The notes under the pieces were generated by a model. The model was given only the letters and a program-made list of their open reading frames with translations, made no database searches and was not told the DNA's origin. The translations under genes and the position numbers were made by a program. Below, in pieces: positions 17,598 to 25,601 of a stretch of DNA of 64,000 nucleotides. The number at the start of each line of letters is the position of its first letter. The first letter of the stretch is position 1. Origin of the DNA: Betaproteobacteria bacterium (GTDB lineage Bacteria; Pseudomonadota; Gammaproteobacteria; Burkholderiales; Rhodocyclaceae); contig JAHRYN010000005.1 of NCBI GenBank assembly GCA_020621405.1, positions 186,001-250,000 on the forward strand, given 5' to 3'.

Positions 17598-18390
17598 CGT
17601 GAGCGAAGGACGCATCACCTCGACCCTGAGCGACGGCATCGCGGTCATCCGCTTCGACAACGTCGCGCGGCGCAATGCCTTCACCATCGCGATGCTGCAG
17701 TCGCTGCGCGGCGAGGTGGAGTCGCGTCTGGCCGATCCGGCGTGCCGGGTGCTGGTGCTGCGCGGCGAAGGCGGCTTCTTCAGCGCCGGCGGCGACATCA
17801 GCGACTTCCGGCAGACGCTGCAGCTCGATGCGCCGGCGCGCTTCGACACCTTCCGTGCGCTGATCGAGAACTGGGTCAATCCCACCATCCTCGCGCTGCG
17901 TGCCGCACACCAGCCGGTGGTGTCGGTCGTGCAGGGCGCCTGCGCCGGTTACGGCATGTCGCTGGCGCTGGCGTCGGACCTGATCGTCGCCGCCGAGGAC
18001 GCGGTGTTCAGCACCGCCTACACCGGCATCGCGCTGCCGTGCGACGGCGGGCAGTCGGCCTTCCTGGTGCGTGCGCTCGGCGAACGCCGGGCACGCGAAC
18101 TGATGTGGTCGGCACGGCGGGTCGATGCAGCCGAAGCACGGTCGTTCGGACTGGTCGAGCAGGTGGTGCCTGTCGCCGGTCTGGACGCCGCGGTACAGGC
18201 GACCGTCGCGCGGCTGGCCAACGGCCCGTGCCACGCGCTGGCCGAAATCAAGCGCCTGCTCGATCCGTCGCTGGCGCCGCAGCTCGCGGCCGAGGCGCTG
18301 GCCTTCGCCCGGTGCGCGGCGACCATGGATTTCGTCGAGGGGATCAATGCGTTCGCCGAACGGCGCGCGCCGGTGTTCCGCGGGGGCTGA
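17590..18390 (+). CDS. Enoyl-CoA hydratase/isomerase family protein with altered active site
   Basis: 266 residues, single crotonase domain. It shows GGDISDF (acyl-CoA oxyanion-hole region) and GACAGYGMSLALASDLIVA. Where classical hydratases have F-x-x-P-E with the first catalytic glutamate, this protein reads FSTAYTGIALPCDGG, so that Glu seems to be missing. The second acidic position (RARELMW) is kept. That pattern is closer to an isomerase or another crotonase activity than to a standard hydratase; this is an inference from motif alignment by eye. Two GTG starts are possible, 17590 (overlapping the thiolase stop by 8 bp) and 17599. It is the last gene of the fatty-acid block. Confidence 0.8.
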   Translation: MSDVSEGRITSTLSDGIAVIRFDNVARRNAFTIAMLQSLRGEVESRLADPACRVLVLRGEGGFFSAGGDISDFRQTLQLDAPARFDTFRALIENWVNPTILALRAAHQPVVSVVQGACAGYGMSLALASDLIVAAEDAVFSTAYTGIALPCDGGQSAFLVRALGERRARELMWSARRVDAAEARSFGLVEQVVPVAGLDAAVQATVARLANGPCHALAEIKRLLDPSLAPQLAAEALAFARCAATMDFVEGINAFAERRAPVFRGG

Positions 18391-18946
18391 GGGTTGGTAG
18401 TTGGCAGCGCTGCCGAGTCTGATCGACGCCGGCGGCAGCGGCGGAGAAGACCGACAGCCTGAGCCGCTGGACCTGGTTGATGGTCGACGGCGCTGCTCGA
18501 CCGAGGCGACGCATGCAGGTCGTCTGCCTCAGCGGGCGCATCGGAATCTCATTGTTCGCATCGGCTGCAGATCGATTCACCGGTTTGACCCCACCACCGC
18601 GTGACGGCTTGCAGGGATGGCAAAGGGTTGGACCCGAGTGGGCAGTGACCGATCAACTCAAGGGGATGAGCGTCGTTGCCGACCTACGATCGGGTCGCAC
18701 ACGCGCGTCTTTCATCCGGGTCCGCAGCCCATCAGTGCTGCATCAATGAGTATCTGCAATTTCCCCAGTCCGCATTTGTCATGCAGCCCGAACGGTCCGT
18801 AATGCAGGAAGGAGCGTTTGAAGAGAAAGGCAGAAAATGATTCGCGCTGCGAATCATCAGGGAGCGGTTTGACTTGATTTCCGGGGAAGCCATTGTAAGA
18901 GTTGAGCGGCTTCTCGCGCAGGGCCGCTCGAACGCATGGTTGGGCA
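18391..18946. other. Intergenic region, no gene recognised
   Basis: About 556 bp between the crotonase gene and the AT-rich island. The short open frames here show no recognisable domain or good ribosome site. A small hairpin, TGATTCG-cgctg-CGAATCA, lies near 18838-18857. Composition falls from GC-rich on the left to mixed on the right, as at an insertion junction. Confidence 0.5.
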
Positions 18947-19444
18947 TCAGCGGCGGATAAATAGCTGAATTTTTCCTTCAGTCATTTTCGATGCATATGG
19001 TACTCCGTCTGCGAGAAATCCATGCTGATTAAGCAAGGCATGCATCCGCTGGTTGTTCGTTCTTGATGTTGCATACACCGGACGCCGATTAAGCGAGCTA
19101 ATTAAATCGTTGATGAGCTTGCTAGCTATGCGTTTCTCACGAAAGATTGGTCGAACGTAGAACCAACCAAGCTCGAATTCAAATTGTGTAGGATCCCAAT
19201 ATGATCTTGCCTTGGAGAATATCTTGTCACGGTAGTCGTTGTGCGGTCGTTTGATAGCACCAATACCAGCGAGAATTCCATTTTCATGAGCATAGGCGAG
19301 AGCTAGTGCATTCGGCACGAGGTCGTCAAGGGTACTAGTCGTAACCTCACCTCCTTCGATCGCTAGTTCTTTGAATGCTGTAAGTTCCGGCCATGTGCAA
19401 GACTCAGGGGACATTACGGAAGTAACGATCTTGTTTGTATCCAT
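18947..19444 (-). CDS. GNAT-family N-acetyltransferase (AT-rich island)
   Basis: About 165 residues from the ATG at 19444; the frame is open to a GTG at 19600 but that would overlap the neighbouring gene. The C-terminal half has the GNAT core: FELGWFYVRPIFREKRIASKLINDLISSL (beta4 and the acetyl-CoA loop, an imperfect R/Q-x-x-G/A-x-A form) and VYATSRTNNQRMHALLNQHGFLADG (beta5-alpha4 region). The substrate is unknown. Base composition and codon use (many AAT, TTT, ATA-type codons) differ strongly from the GC-rich flanks, suggesting horizontal transfer. It lies just 3' of an unknown membrane-anchored protein gene on the same strand; the two are probably cotranscribed. Confidence 0.7.
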   Translation of the reverse strand: MDTNKIVTSVMSPESCTWPELTAFKELAIEGGEVTTSTLDDLVPNALALAYAHENGILAGIGAIKRPHNDYRDKIFSKARSYWDPTQFEFELGWFYVRPIFREKRIASKLINDLISSLNRRPVYATSRTNNQRMHALLNQHGFLADGVPYASKMTEGKIQLFIRR

Positions 19445-19523
19445 AAATAATATGCCGCTAGCGTGATGTGGCGCGGTGCTGAGATGAAGTGTTCGTCTCA
19501 GTTGCCGGGAAGTGGAGGTTTGC

Positions 19524-20399
19524 TCAATTAGTTTTAGATTCGGTAGCGCGATTTTGATTTGCGGACAGTTGATGCATTGCATCTGTGAACTGGGCTTCAC
19601 AAGCTGAAAAACTCCATTCGTGCAGAGAAACGACTTCGTCTGAAGCGCGGTTCATTAAATTACTATACCAGTTGTCCCCCTCAATCTCTGAGAGTTGTTG
19701 GTGTTTGCTTTTTTCAGCCTCTTCAAACAAACGTTCCTCGTTTGTTCTGACCCAGTTGTAATAATCTCGAAGACTGAATGAATACCGGTAATCAATAAGG
19801 TACCAATTGCCAGATACCGATTCACGAACAAAGTCAGGAAGCCAGTCTACATTTATCAGACGATGGATCCATTCAGAGGCGAGGCTGGTAAGCTGTGGTT
19901 CAACGTAACGAATTGCAACGGAAACTAAAAGCGGGCGTCCATCGGCATCAATGTAGTCTGTCAAATATGACTCTTTTAGCGCAGCAAAGGTCATCACAAA
20001 AAACGATCCCTTTCGTTCCAGTTTTATGAGTTGCATACGTGACTCTGGAGGGGAAAATGTTGCATGAACTGGCGAGAGCAACCAATGCCAAGGAGGGATG
20101 CGTTTCGTCTCGTAAAGCTCCGATTGCAAAATGTCTCGAAAAGAGGTGATTGGGAATTTTTGTAGCCTGTCGATCATTGCTTCGTCGGCACGCTGAACCA
20201 GCTGCTCAATATCGCCATTAACGATGTAGTGTGAAAGCAGTTTCGCCCGTTGAATCGCATGCTCCTGCGTTTTTCTAAGGCTATTTGTTGGATGTGTGTA
20301 GATCATCTTCACGACAACCAGCATGCTCAGCCCAATCATGGCGCTCAAGAGCATGTGGGATCGAGCCCAGGCAATAATCAGCAAAAGACGTGAAGTCAT
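19524..20399 (-). CDS. Unknown membrane-anchored protein (AT-rich island)
   Basis: About 291 residues from ATG 20399 (a longer frame starts at 20453). One clear transmembrane segment lies near the N terminus (MTSRLLLIIAWARSHMLLSAMIGLSMLVVVKMIY). The rest is soluble and rich in charged and aromatic residues; motifs include WHWLLSPVHATFSPPE, WLPDFVRESVSGNWYLIDYRYSFSLRDYYNWV and EEAEKSKHQQLSEIEGDNWYSNLMNRA. I do not recognise the family. The topology suggests one anchor with a large periplasmic or cytoplasmic domain. AT-rich composition sets it apart from the chromosome. It is followed on the same strand by the GNAT gene and flanked by a transposase remnant, so it is part of an acquired island. 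Confidence 0.6.
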   Translation of the reverse strand: MTSRLLLIIAWARSHMLLSAMIGLSMLVVVKMIYTHPTNSLRKTQEHAIQRAKLLSHYIVNGDIEQLVQRADEAMIDRLQKFPITSFRDILQSELYETKRIPPWHWLLSPVHATFSPPESRMQLIKLERKGSFFVMTFAALKESYLTDYIDADGRPLLVSVAIRYVEPQLTSLASEWIHRLINVDWLPDFVRESVSGNWYLIDYRYSFSLRDYYNWVRTNEERLFEEAEKSKHQQLSEIEGDNWYSNLMNRASDEVVSLHEWSFSACEAQFTDAMHQLSANQNRATESKTN

Positions 20400-20451
20400 A
20401 TTGAAGACCAATGACGCTGTAGAAAAACCCCATCTGGGGGCAAGAGATTGC

Positions 20452-20469
20452 ATCCGGTCTTCACCGGAT
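20452..20469. repeat. Short perfect inverted repeat at island edge
   Basis: ATCCGGT-CTTC-ACCGGAT, 7-bp arms around a 4-bp loop, just upstream (minus strand) of the unknown membrane-protein gene and at the switch back to GC-rich sequence. It could be an operator, an RNA hairpin or part of a mobile-element end. Confidence 0.4.
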
Positions 20470-20586
20470 TGAATTCAGCCTTCATTGCATCAACCCCGTC
20501 GCAGTGGCTTCATCGTCATGTTTCCCGGCGCGTTCGTCGCGGTGTTCATCACCCGGTACTGGCGCCCGACAGCTTACCTAATTCGC

Positions 20587-20910
20587 CTATCCGTGGTGCC
20601 CCAGCTTCTCGATGTTGTGCGCCATGCAGTACAGCTTCCACCGTCCGTCGACCTTCTGGCGTCGGCGCAGCGTGAACCGGGCGAGCCGCTTGTTGTGCCG
20701 CAGGTTGCCGAACGCCGGTTCGACGGTGGCAAAGCGTGTGGCGATCATCCGTTCGGTGTGTGGCCCGCGTCCGTTGCGCTTGCCGCGGAAGCGGGCAACC
20801 TGCCGCACCTTCGTGGTGTCCGGCATGCGCAGGCACCGCTGGCGTTGCGCATACGGCAGGCAGTCACGCTCGCGGTCGGCCCGGCGACGCTGCAGGCGAA
20901 TATCCTCATG
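20587..20910 (-). pseudogene. IS1182-type transposase, C-terminal remnant
   Basis: The minus-strand frame is open from 20910 (directly after an in-frame TGA at 20911-20913) to the stop at 20587. It reads DCLPYAQRQRCLRMPDTTKVRQVARF, then ERMIATRFATVEPAFGNLRHNKRLARFTLRRRQKVDGRWKLYCMAHNIEKLGH in shorter pieces. The C-x-x-x-x-x-x-x-C zinc-like segment and the ATVEP.FGN.R.NK...F.LR...KV...WKLYC..HNI.KL ending are characteristic of the C terminus of IS1182-family DDE transposases (about 450-500 residues when intact). The N-terminal two thirds, including most of the DDE core, are absent. No terminal inverted repeats could be identified with confidence. Confidence 0.8.
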
Positions 20911-21290
20911 TCAAAGCCGAGGCACCTGCCGTGATCTTGTCTATCGCGCAGCGCGTGCCCGGAATGTCACGCTAACCGGACTTAAGAGGTCAGGACTTGG
21001 GTCGATAAAGCTTCCATTGCCTGAACGACTGTGTGCTTCTGCCGATGCGAGCGGTACGTCCGATTTCTGCGTGTGTGCCCCCGCCGACACGGCCGAAGCC
21101 GTTGCGTGGTTCGGTGCAGCCGCTTGTCGGTCATTGCCATACGGCGTTCCAGGCTGCATGAAATGACTCGGCTGCCACAAAAAGTATCGGCATCCGCGTG
21201 CCCTACAATTCGCTTCGCCCGCTCCGGTTCAGTCCATGGCCGGTGCAGGGCGGGTTTTTCCGATGATGTTGCCGGCAGTGGTTCAGGAAG
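20911..21290. other. Intergenic region, no gene recognised
   Basis: About 380 bp between the transposase remnant and the PilZ gene. The open frames present have no recognisable domains. It probably contains decayed insertion-element sequence and the promoter of the PilZ gene, but no clear -35/-10 pair stood out. Confidence 0.5.
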
Positions 21291-22010
21291 ATGGACAACA
21301 CAGACATGAGTTCGTTAGAGGCAGTTGTGCAGGACGGTGGAGAACCGCCGGCAGTGAAGGATGTCCTGTTCAAGGACATCGGCCTCAAGGTGGGTGACCG
21401 CCTGATCATCGAACCGCCGCCGAAGCTGGGCGACCAGATTGGCGTGGTCCGGCTGATCGGTTACGTCAATGACCTGAGCGTGCTGGTCACGATGCCCGAC
21501 ACCCGCCCCTGGGCCGGTCCGCCGATCGAGGGCGACGAAATCACGGTGCGCACGTTTTCCGGCCGGCACGCCTTCGGCTTCACGACGGCGGTCGGCAAGC
21601 GCGCGGTCAATCCCTTCGAATACCTGCATCTGCAGTTCCCGCGCCGCATTTCGATGCGCCAGATCCGCAACGCCGAGCGGATCGCCACCACGATCAATGC
21701 GCGCGTGCTCGATGTGGAGGATGCCATCCCGACCGTCGTGACCAACCTGAGCGCCACCGGTGCCGAAGTCCGGGTGTGGGAGCCGGGCAGGGTCGTGGGC
21801 GACAGCGTGTCGCTGGAACTGATACTGGACATCCACAAGGTGCGCACGCGCATCGTGGTCACCGGTGTCATCCGCAACATCCACGAGGTCGGCGACACGG
21901 GTGAAAGTGCCTACGGCATCGAGTTCGCCGATGTCAGCACGCAGACCAACATCTTCATCAAGAGCTTCGTGTACCAGAGCCTGGTCGAGCAGCCGCACCG
22001 GCGTCTCTGA
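21291..22010 (+). CDS. YcgR-like PilZ-domain flagellar brake protein
   Basis: 239 residues. The N-terminal YcgR/PilZN-type domain (residues ~25-115, LKVGDRLIIEPPPKLGDQ..VRLIGYVNDLSVLVT) is followed by a PilZ domain (residues ~118-230). Key c-di-GMP contacts are recognisable: the arginine-rich segment FPRRISMRQIRNAERI and the D/N-x-S-x-x-G motif as NLSATG. Such proteins bind c-di-GMP and slow the flagellar motor or act on surface behaviour. ATG follows TCAGGAAG. No flagellar genes are in the window, so the motor role is by family analogy. Confidence 0.82.
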   Translation: MDNTDMSSLEAVVQDGGEPPAVKDVLFKDIGLKVGDRLIIEPPPKLGDQIGVVRLIGYVNDLSVLVTMPDTRPWAGPPIEGDEITVRTFSGRHAFGFTTAVGKRAVNPFEYLHLQFPRRISMRQIRNAERIATTINARVLDVEDAIPTVVTNLSATGAEVRVWEPGRVVGDSVSLELILDIHKVRTRIVVTGVIRNIHEVGDTGESAYGIEFADVSTQTNIFIKSFVYQSLVEQPHRRL

Positions 22011-22092
22011 GGCACCGGTCCGGCCACCCCGGCCGAACCGATTCGCGCCGGCGCGGTCTGGGTCATATCCTTCATCGTCATCAGGTTTCCGG

Positions 22093-22413
22093 ATGGACAG
22101 ATCGCCGTTCCGCCCCCGCATCACACGCATTCAACCGCAGTCTTCCGGCTTCTTCGGCCGCCTCGTCGCAGTGGTCGTCGGCGCCGGCCTGCTGGTGCTG
22201 GGCCTGATGTTCTCGGTGGTGCTGATCGTCGCCGCCGCGATCGCCGGTCTGGTCATCTGGGGCTGGTTCTGGTGGAAGACGCGCGCGCTGCGCCGCCAGA
22301 TGCGCGAACGCATGGACATGCCGTTCGGCAACGTGGAGCCGGTGCAGCCGGAGGGCCGCATCATCGAGGGCGAAGTGATCCGCGATCCGGATGAGGTTCC
22401 GCCGCTGCGCTGA
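22093..22413 (+). CDS. Small two-helix membrane protein, conserved hypothetical
   Basis: 106 residues. One long hydrophobic stretch (LVAVVVGAGLLVLGLMFSVVLIVAAAIAGLVIWGWFWW), probably two close transmembrane helices, is followed by a basic segment KTRALRRQMRERM and an acidic, proline-rich cytoplasmic tail ending DPDEVPPLR. No function is recognised. The start ATG 22093 is preceded by GGTTTCCGG, a weak ribosome site. It sits 82 bp after the PilZ gene and just before the FNR/NsrR-controlled nnrS promoter. Confidence 0.6.
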   Translation: MDRSPFRPRITRIQPQSSGFFGRLVAVVVGAGLLVLGLMFSVVLIVAAAIAGLVIWGWFWWKTRALRRQMRERMDMPFGNVEPVQPEGRIIEGEVIRDPDEVPPLR

Positions 22414-22451
22414 CGTCACGCAGGTCGAACGCCGCCAGACCTCTGACGCGC

Positions 22452-22465
22452 TTGATGGGAATCAA
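22452..22465 (+). promoter_or_regulatory. FNR/DNR box (perfect consensus)
   Basis: TTGAT-GGGA-ATCAA matches the FNR consensus TTGAT-N4-ATCAA at every conserved base. Its centre (22458.5) lies 41.5 bp upstream of 22500, with a -10-like TATGTT at 22488-22493, the geometry of a class II FNR-activated promoter driving nnrS (ATG 22523). Confidence 0.85.
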
Positions 22466-22470
22466 GGTTT

Positions 22471-22493
22471 AAGATACATATAAAATGTATGTT
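22471..22493 (+). promoter_or_regulatory. NsrR operator
   Basis: AAGATACAT-atAaa-ATGTATGTT fits the NsrR site form AAGATGCAT-N5-ATGCATCTT (here AAGAT/CAT and ATG/AT/TT half-sites). It is nested in a longer near-palindrome, AGGTTTAA...TTAAACCT (22465-22500). It covers the predicted -10 region and lies directly next to the FNR box. nsrR itself is the second gene of the operon. Confidence 0.82.
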
Positions 22494-22522
22494 TAAACCT
22501 CGCTCACGTACGGATTCCCGCC

Positions 22523-23758
22523 ATGGCCACCCTGCTGACTATTGAAGAGCCCGCGCCGCCGGCCAGACCGGCGCCCGCGCTCGATGCCTTCCTCGAGATG
22601 GGATTCCGTCCGATCTACCTGGCCGGCGCCCTGTGGGCGCTGGTGGCGGTAGCGATCTGGATCTTCGCGCCGCACTGGCTGACCGGACCGCTTGCCGGCA
22701 TTCCGTGGCATGCGCACGAAATGCTGTGGGGCTTCGTGGCCACGATAGCCGTCGGCTTCCTGATGACCGCCGGTGCCGCCTGGACCGGCATCAATCCGGT
22801 GCAGGACCGGGCGCTCGGCGTGCTGTGCGTGCTGTGGATCGTGGCGCGCTGCGGCTATCTGATTCCCAGCCAGACCGCCTTCCTGATCGCCGGGATCGCG
22901 GAATTCAGCTTTTTCGCACTGGCCGCTGCGGCGCTGCTGCGCGCGGTGATCAAGTCGCGCAATGTGCGCAACTACGCGGTGCCGGGCATGCTGCTGGCGC
23001 TGGGCGTGACCGACGTGCTGTTCCTGCTGTCGGCGCATGCCGGCGACTACGCGACGCTGATGCGCCACTTCAACGCCGGCATGCTGTGCATGAGCCTGGT
23101 CACGCTGCTGGTGGCGCGACGCGTGATTCCCTTCTTCGCGATGCGCGCGGTACCCGGTCTGCAGGTGCCGATGCAGCTGCGCAGCGGTCACGTGCAGCTG
23201 GTGGCGACTGCGCTGGCCGTGCTCAGCCTGCTGGCCGATCTGCGCACCGTGCAGGCCGGCGCGCTCGCGCTGGCCGGTGGCATCGCACTGGTGCAGTGGA
23301 TCAGCTGGAAGCCGTGGGCGGTGCTGCGCAAGCCGATACTGTGGATCCTGTACGCCGGCTACGGCGCGCTGGCTGCCGGCCTGCTGCTGGCGGCGGCCGA
23401 AGCGGCCGGCATCGGCGCGCGCGCCGCGCTGCATGTGCATGTGATCGCGATGGGCGGCTTCTCGGTGCTCATCATCGGCATGATCACCCGCACCGCGCTC
23501 GGCCATCTCGGCCGGCCGCTGGAAACCGACCGCAGCATGGTCACCGCGTATGTGCTGGTGATCGTCGCGACCGTGCTGCGCCTGTGCGCGCTGCATCCGT
23601 CGGCCGCGTCGCCCCATCTGCTGCACCTGGCCGCGACCTTGTGGGTGGCCGCGTTCGCGCTGTATCTGTGGCGCTTCCTGCCGATGATGATCCGCCCGCG
23701 CGCCGATCGCACGGCACCGCCGGCGACGCCGGTCAGCATCACCCGCCGCGGGAAGTGA
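22523..23758 (+). CDS. nnrS: NnrS family haem-copper membrane protein
   Basis: 411 residues with about 12 transmembrane helices. NnrS signatures include FLEMGFRPIYLAGALWALV, WHAHEMLWGFVATIAVGFLMTAGAAWTG, HFNAGMLCMSLVTLLVARRVIPFF, HVHVIAMGGFSVLIIGMITRTALGHLGRPL, with several conserved histidines that can bind haem. NnrS is linked to denitrification and protects against NO and metabolic iron-dinitrosyl stress. It starts an operon with nsrR, and its promoter has an FNR box and an NsrR operator, so expression would need low oxygen plus NO. The ribosome site before ATG 22523 is weak. Confidence 0.92.
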   Translation: MATLLTIEEPAPPARPAPALDAFLEMGFRPIYLAGALWALVAVAIWIFAPHWLTGPLAGIPWHAHEMLWGFVATIAVGFLMTAGAAWTGINPVQDRALGVLCVLWIVARCGYLIPSQTAFLIAGIAEFSFFALAAAALLRAVIKSRNVRNYAVPGMLLALGVTDVLFLLSAHAGDYATLMRHFNAGMLCMSLVTLLVARRVIPFFAMRAVPGLQVPMQLRSGHVQLVATALAVLSLLADLRTVQAGALALAGGIALVQWISWKPWAVLRKPILWILYAGYGALAAGLLLAAAEAAGIGARAALHVHVIAMGGFSVLIIGMITRTALGHLGRPLETDRSMVTAYVLVIVATVLRLCALHPSAASPHLLHLAATLWVAAFALYLWRFLPMMIRPRADRTAPPATPVSITRRGK

Positions 23759-23759
23759 C

Positions 23760-24194
23760 ATGCGCCTGACCACGATGACCGACTACGCGATGCGCCTGCT
23801 GATGCATGTCGGGCGCAATTCCGGGCGGCTTTGCACGATCGCCGAGATCGCGCAGGCCTACGCCATATCCGAGGCGCACCTGATGAAGGTGACGCACCAG
23901 CTGGCGCTGGCCGGGTGGATAGACACGGTGCGCGGCAAGGGCGGCGGCATGCGGCTGGCGCATGCGCCCGAGGCGATCGGTCTGGGCCAGGTGGTGCGCA
24001 GCATCGAACCCGACTTCCGTCTGGTCGAATGCCAGGGCGGCGGCAGCGAATGCCAGCTCGATGGCCGCTGCCGGCTGACCGGCATACTCGACGGCGCCCT
24101 GCGGGCCTTTCTTGCACATCTCGACCGCCATACGCTGGCGGACATCCTGCCGTCGCCCGGGCAGGCGGACGCGGTGATGAGGAGAGTGTCTTGA
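23760..24194 (+). CDS. nsrR: NsrR, NO-sensing Rrf2-family repressor
   Basis: 144 residues. The Rrf2 winged helix (MRLTTMTDYAMRLLMHVG...; residues 1-65 with VRGKGGGMRLA wing) is followed by three cysteines at 91, 98 and 104 (VEC...SEC...GRC), the spacing used by NsrR to hold an Fe-S cluster that reacts with NO. Asp8 is also in the usual position. It represses NO-detoxification genes. It starts 1 bp after nnrS, and a matching operator lies in front of nnrS, so negative autoregulation is expected. Its stop overlaps the next start by 1 bp (TGATG). Confidence 0.93.
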   Translation: MRLTTMTDYAMRLLMHVGRNSGRLCTIAEIAQAYAISEAHLMKVTHQLALAGWIDTVRGKGGGMRLAHAPEAIGLGQVVRSIEPDFRLVECQGGGSECQLDGRCRLTGILDGALRAFLAHLDRHTLADILPSPGQADAVMRRVS

Positions 24195-24493
24195 TGCCGA
24201 CCGAGGAACAGCTGCGCGCCGCGCTGCACACGGTGCCGGATCCGGAACTGGTCGAAAGCATCGTCGATCTCGGTCTGGTCAAGTCGATCAGGATTGCCGA
24301 AGGGCGGGTCGACGTGGTGCTGATTCCGACCAGCGCCACCTGTCCGATGGGCGAGCTGCTGATCGAGGATTCCACGGCCGCCCTGCGCGCGGTGTGTCCG
24401 CCGGGCTGCGAGGTCCGCGTCGAATTCGACTGGGACACCGAATGGCATCCGGGGCGCATGAGCCCCGAACTGCAGCTGCGTTTCGGCTGGTGA
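24194..24493 (+). CDS. MIP18/DUF59-family protein (metal-sulfur cluster assembly type)
   Basis: 99 residues, a single DUF59 domain: TVPDPELVESIVDLGLVKSIRI, VDVVLIPTSATCPMGELLIEDSTAAL, and a C-terminal CEVRVEFDWDTEWHPGRMSPELQ. The conserved Cys in TSATCPMG is present. Family members (PaaD, SufT, MIP18) take part in Fe-S cluster assembly or transfer. Placed between nsrR and an NnrS-like gene, it may help repair or load Fe-S proteins damaged by NO; this is inference. Start ATG 24194 overlaps the nsrR stop. Confidence 0.85.
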   Translation: MPTEEQLRAALHTVPDPELVESIVDLGLVKSIRIAEGRVDVVLIPTSATCPMGELLIEDSTAALRAVCPPGCEVRVEFDWDTEWHPGRMSPELQLRFGW

Positions 24494-24500
24494 GCGCGGC

Positions 24501-25601
24501 ATGAGCGTGCGGCGATCAGCCCTGTGGCGTGCTGCCGTCATCGCGGCGGCCGTGCTCGCCGCGGTCAACCTGCTGGCCGGCATCAGCGGCGGGCTGGCGC
24601 GGCTGGGACTGCCGCTGCCCGCGGCGCCGCTGGCGCTGCACGGTGCAGTGATGGCGTGCGCCTTCTTCGGCTCGGTGATCGCGCTCGAACGCGCCGTCGC
24701 GCTGCAGCGTCTGCCCGGCCTGCTGGTGCCGCTCGCCGCCGGTGCGGGCGGCGTGTTCGCCTGGGGCCTGCAGTCGCCAATCGCGGCGCAGGTGGCGTGG
24801 CTGCTGGCTGCCGGTGGCCTGGTTGCGCTCTACATTTACGCCGGACGCAGCCGCGCCTGGTCGCTGCATCTGAAGGTCGAAATGTCGGGCGCGCTGTGCT
24901 GGTTCGCCGGCACGGCGGTCTGGGCGGCCGGCGATCTGGCGGCCGGGGTAAGTGGCTGGGTGGCCTTCCTCGTGCTCACGATTGCTGGCGAGCGGCGGGA
25001 ACTGATGCAGCTGATCCGTCTGCCGGCGGCTGCGCGCACGCTGTTCGTGCTCGTGGTGGCTGCGTTGCTGGCGGCGGTGGCGCTGTGGCCGTGGCGTGCG
25101 GTCGTGGCGGCGCCATTGTTCTGGCTTTGCTGTGCCGTGCTGGCGCTCTGGCTGCTGCGCTGGGACTTTGCGCCGCGCAAGTGGGCGGCTGCCGGCTGGC
25201 CGGGCCACACTGCGCAATGCCTGACGCTGGGCTATGTGTGGCTGCTGGTCGGCGCCCTGCTCGGACTGTATGGATCGGTGTCGCCGGGTGCGCTCGCCGC
25301 GACCGGATTGCACGCGGTGCTGCTCGGCTTCGTGTTCGCGATGGTGTTCGGCCACGCGCCGGTCATCCTGCCGGCGCTGCTGCACCTGCGGCCGGTGTAT
25401 TCCGGCTGGGCACGCGCGCCGCTGTGGCTGCTGGCGGCCAGTCTGGTGCTGCGCATCGCAGCCGGTGCCACTGGCGAAGGCCGCTGGCTGGCGCTTGCCG
25501 GTGCCGGCCATGCGATCGCCATCGCAGGCTTCGCTGCCGCGATGGCGACGGCCATCGTGCGCGGACGGCCGCTGTCGCCGACCGGCGTCGCCGGACGATG
25601 A
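24501..25601 (+). CDS. Polytopic membrane protein, NnrS-like
   Basis: 366 residues with about 11-12 hydrophobic helices. HGAVMACAFFGSVIALERAVAL and LHAVLLGFVFAMVFGHAPVILPALLHLRP resemble NnrS-type membrane segments, with histidines at helix positions that could bind haem or metal. It is a separate gene from nnrS and lacks the full NnrS signature set, so I call it NnrS-like only. It lies 7 bp after the MIP18-like gene. Function unknown; the operon suggests a role in NO or anaerobic stress. Confidence 0.65.
   Translation: MSVRRSALWRAAVIAAAVLAAVNLLAGISGGLARLGLPLPAAPLALHGAVMACAFFGSVIALERAVALQRLPGLLVPLAAGAGGVFAWGLQSPIAAQVAWLLAAGGLVALYIYAGRSRAWSLHLKVEMSGALCWFAGTAVWAAGDLAAGVSGWVAFLVLTIAGERRELMQLIRLPAAARTLFVLVVAALLAAVALWPWRAVVAAPLFWLCCAVLALWLLRWDFAPRKWAAAGWPGHTAQCLTLGYVWLLVGALLGLYGSVSPGALAATGLHAVLLGFVFAMVFGHAPVILPALLHLRPVYSGWARAPLWLLAASLVLRIAAGATGEGRWLALAGAGHAIAIAGFAAAMATAIVRGRPLSPTGVAGR

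Noticed and set aside
18401-18749. Small plus-strand frames between the crotonase gene and the AT-rich island
   Set aside because: No domain, no ribosome site and biased composition.
18732-18947. Minus-strand 71-codon frame
   Set aside because: No recognisable features; next to the island edge and probably decayed sequence.
20441-21200. A complete IS1182 element
   Set aside because: Only the C-terminal ~108 codons of the transposase are present, with an in-frame stop upstream and no clear terminal repeats.
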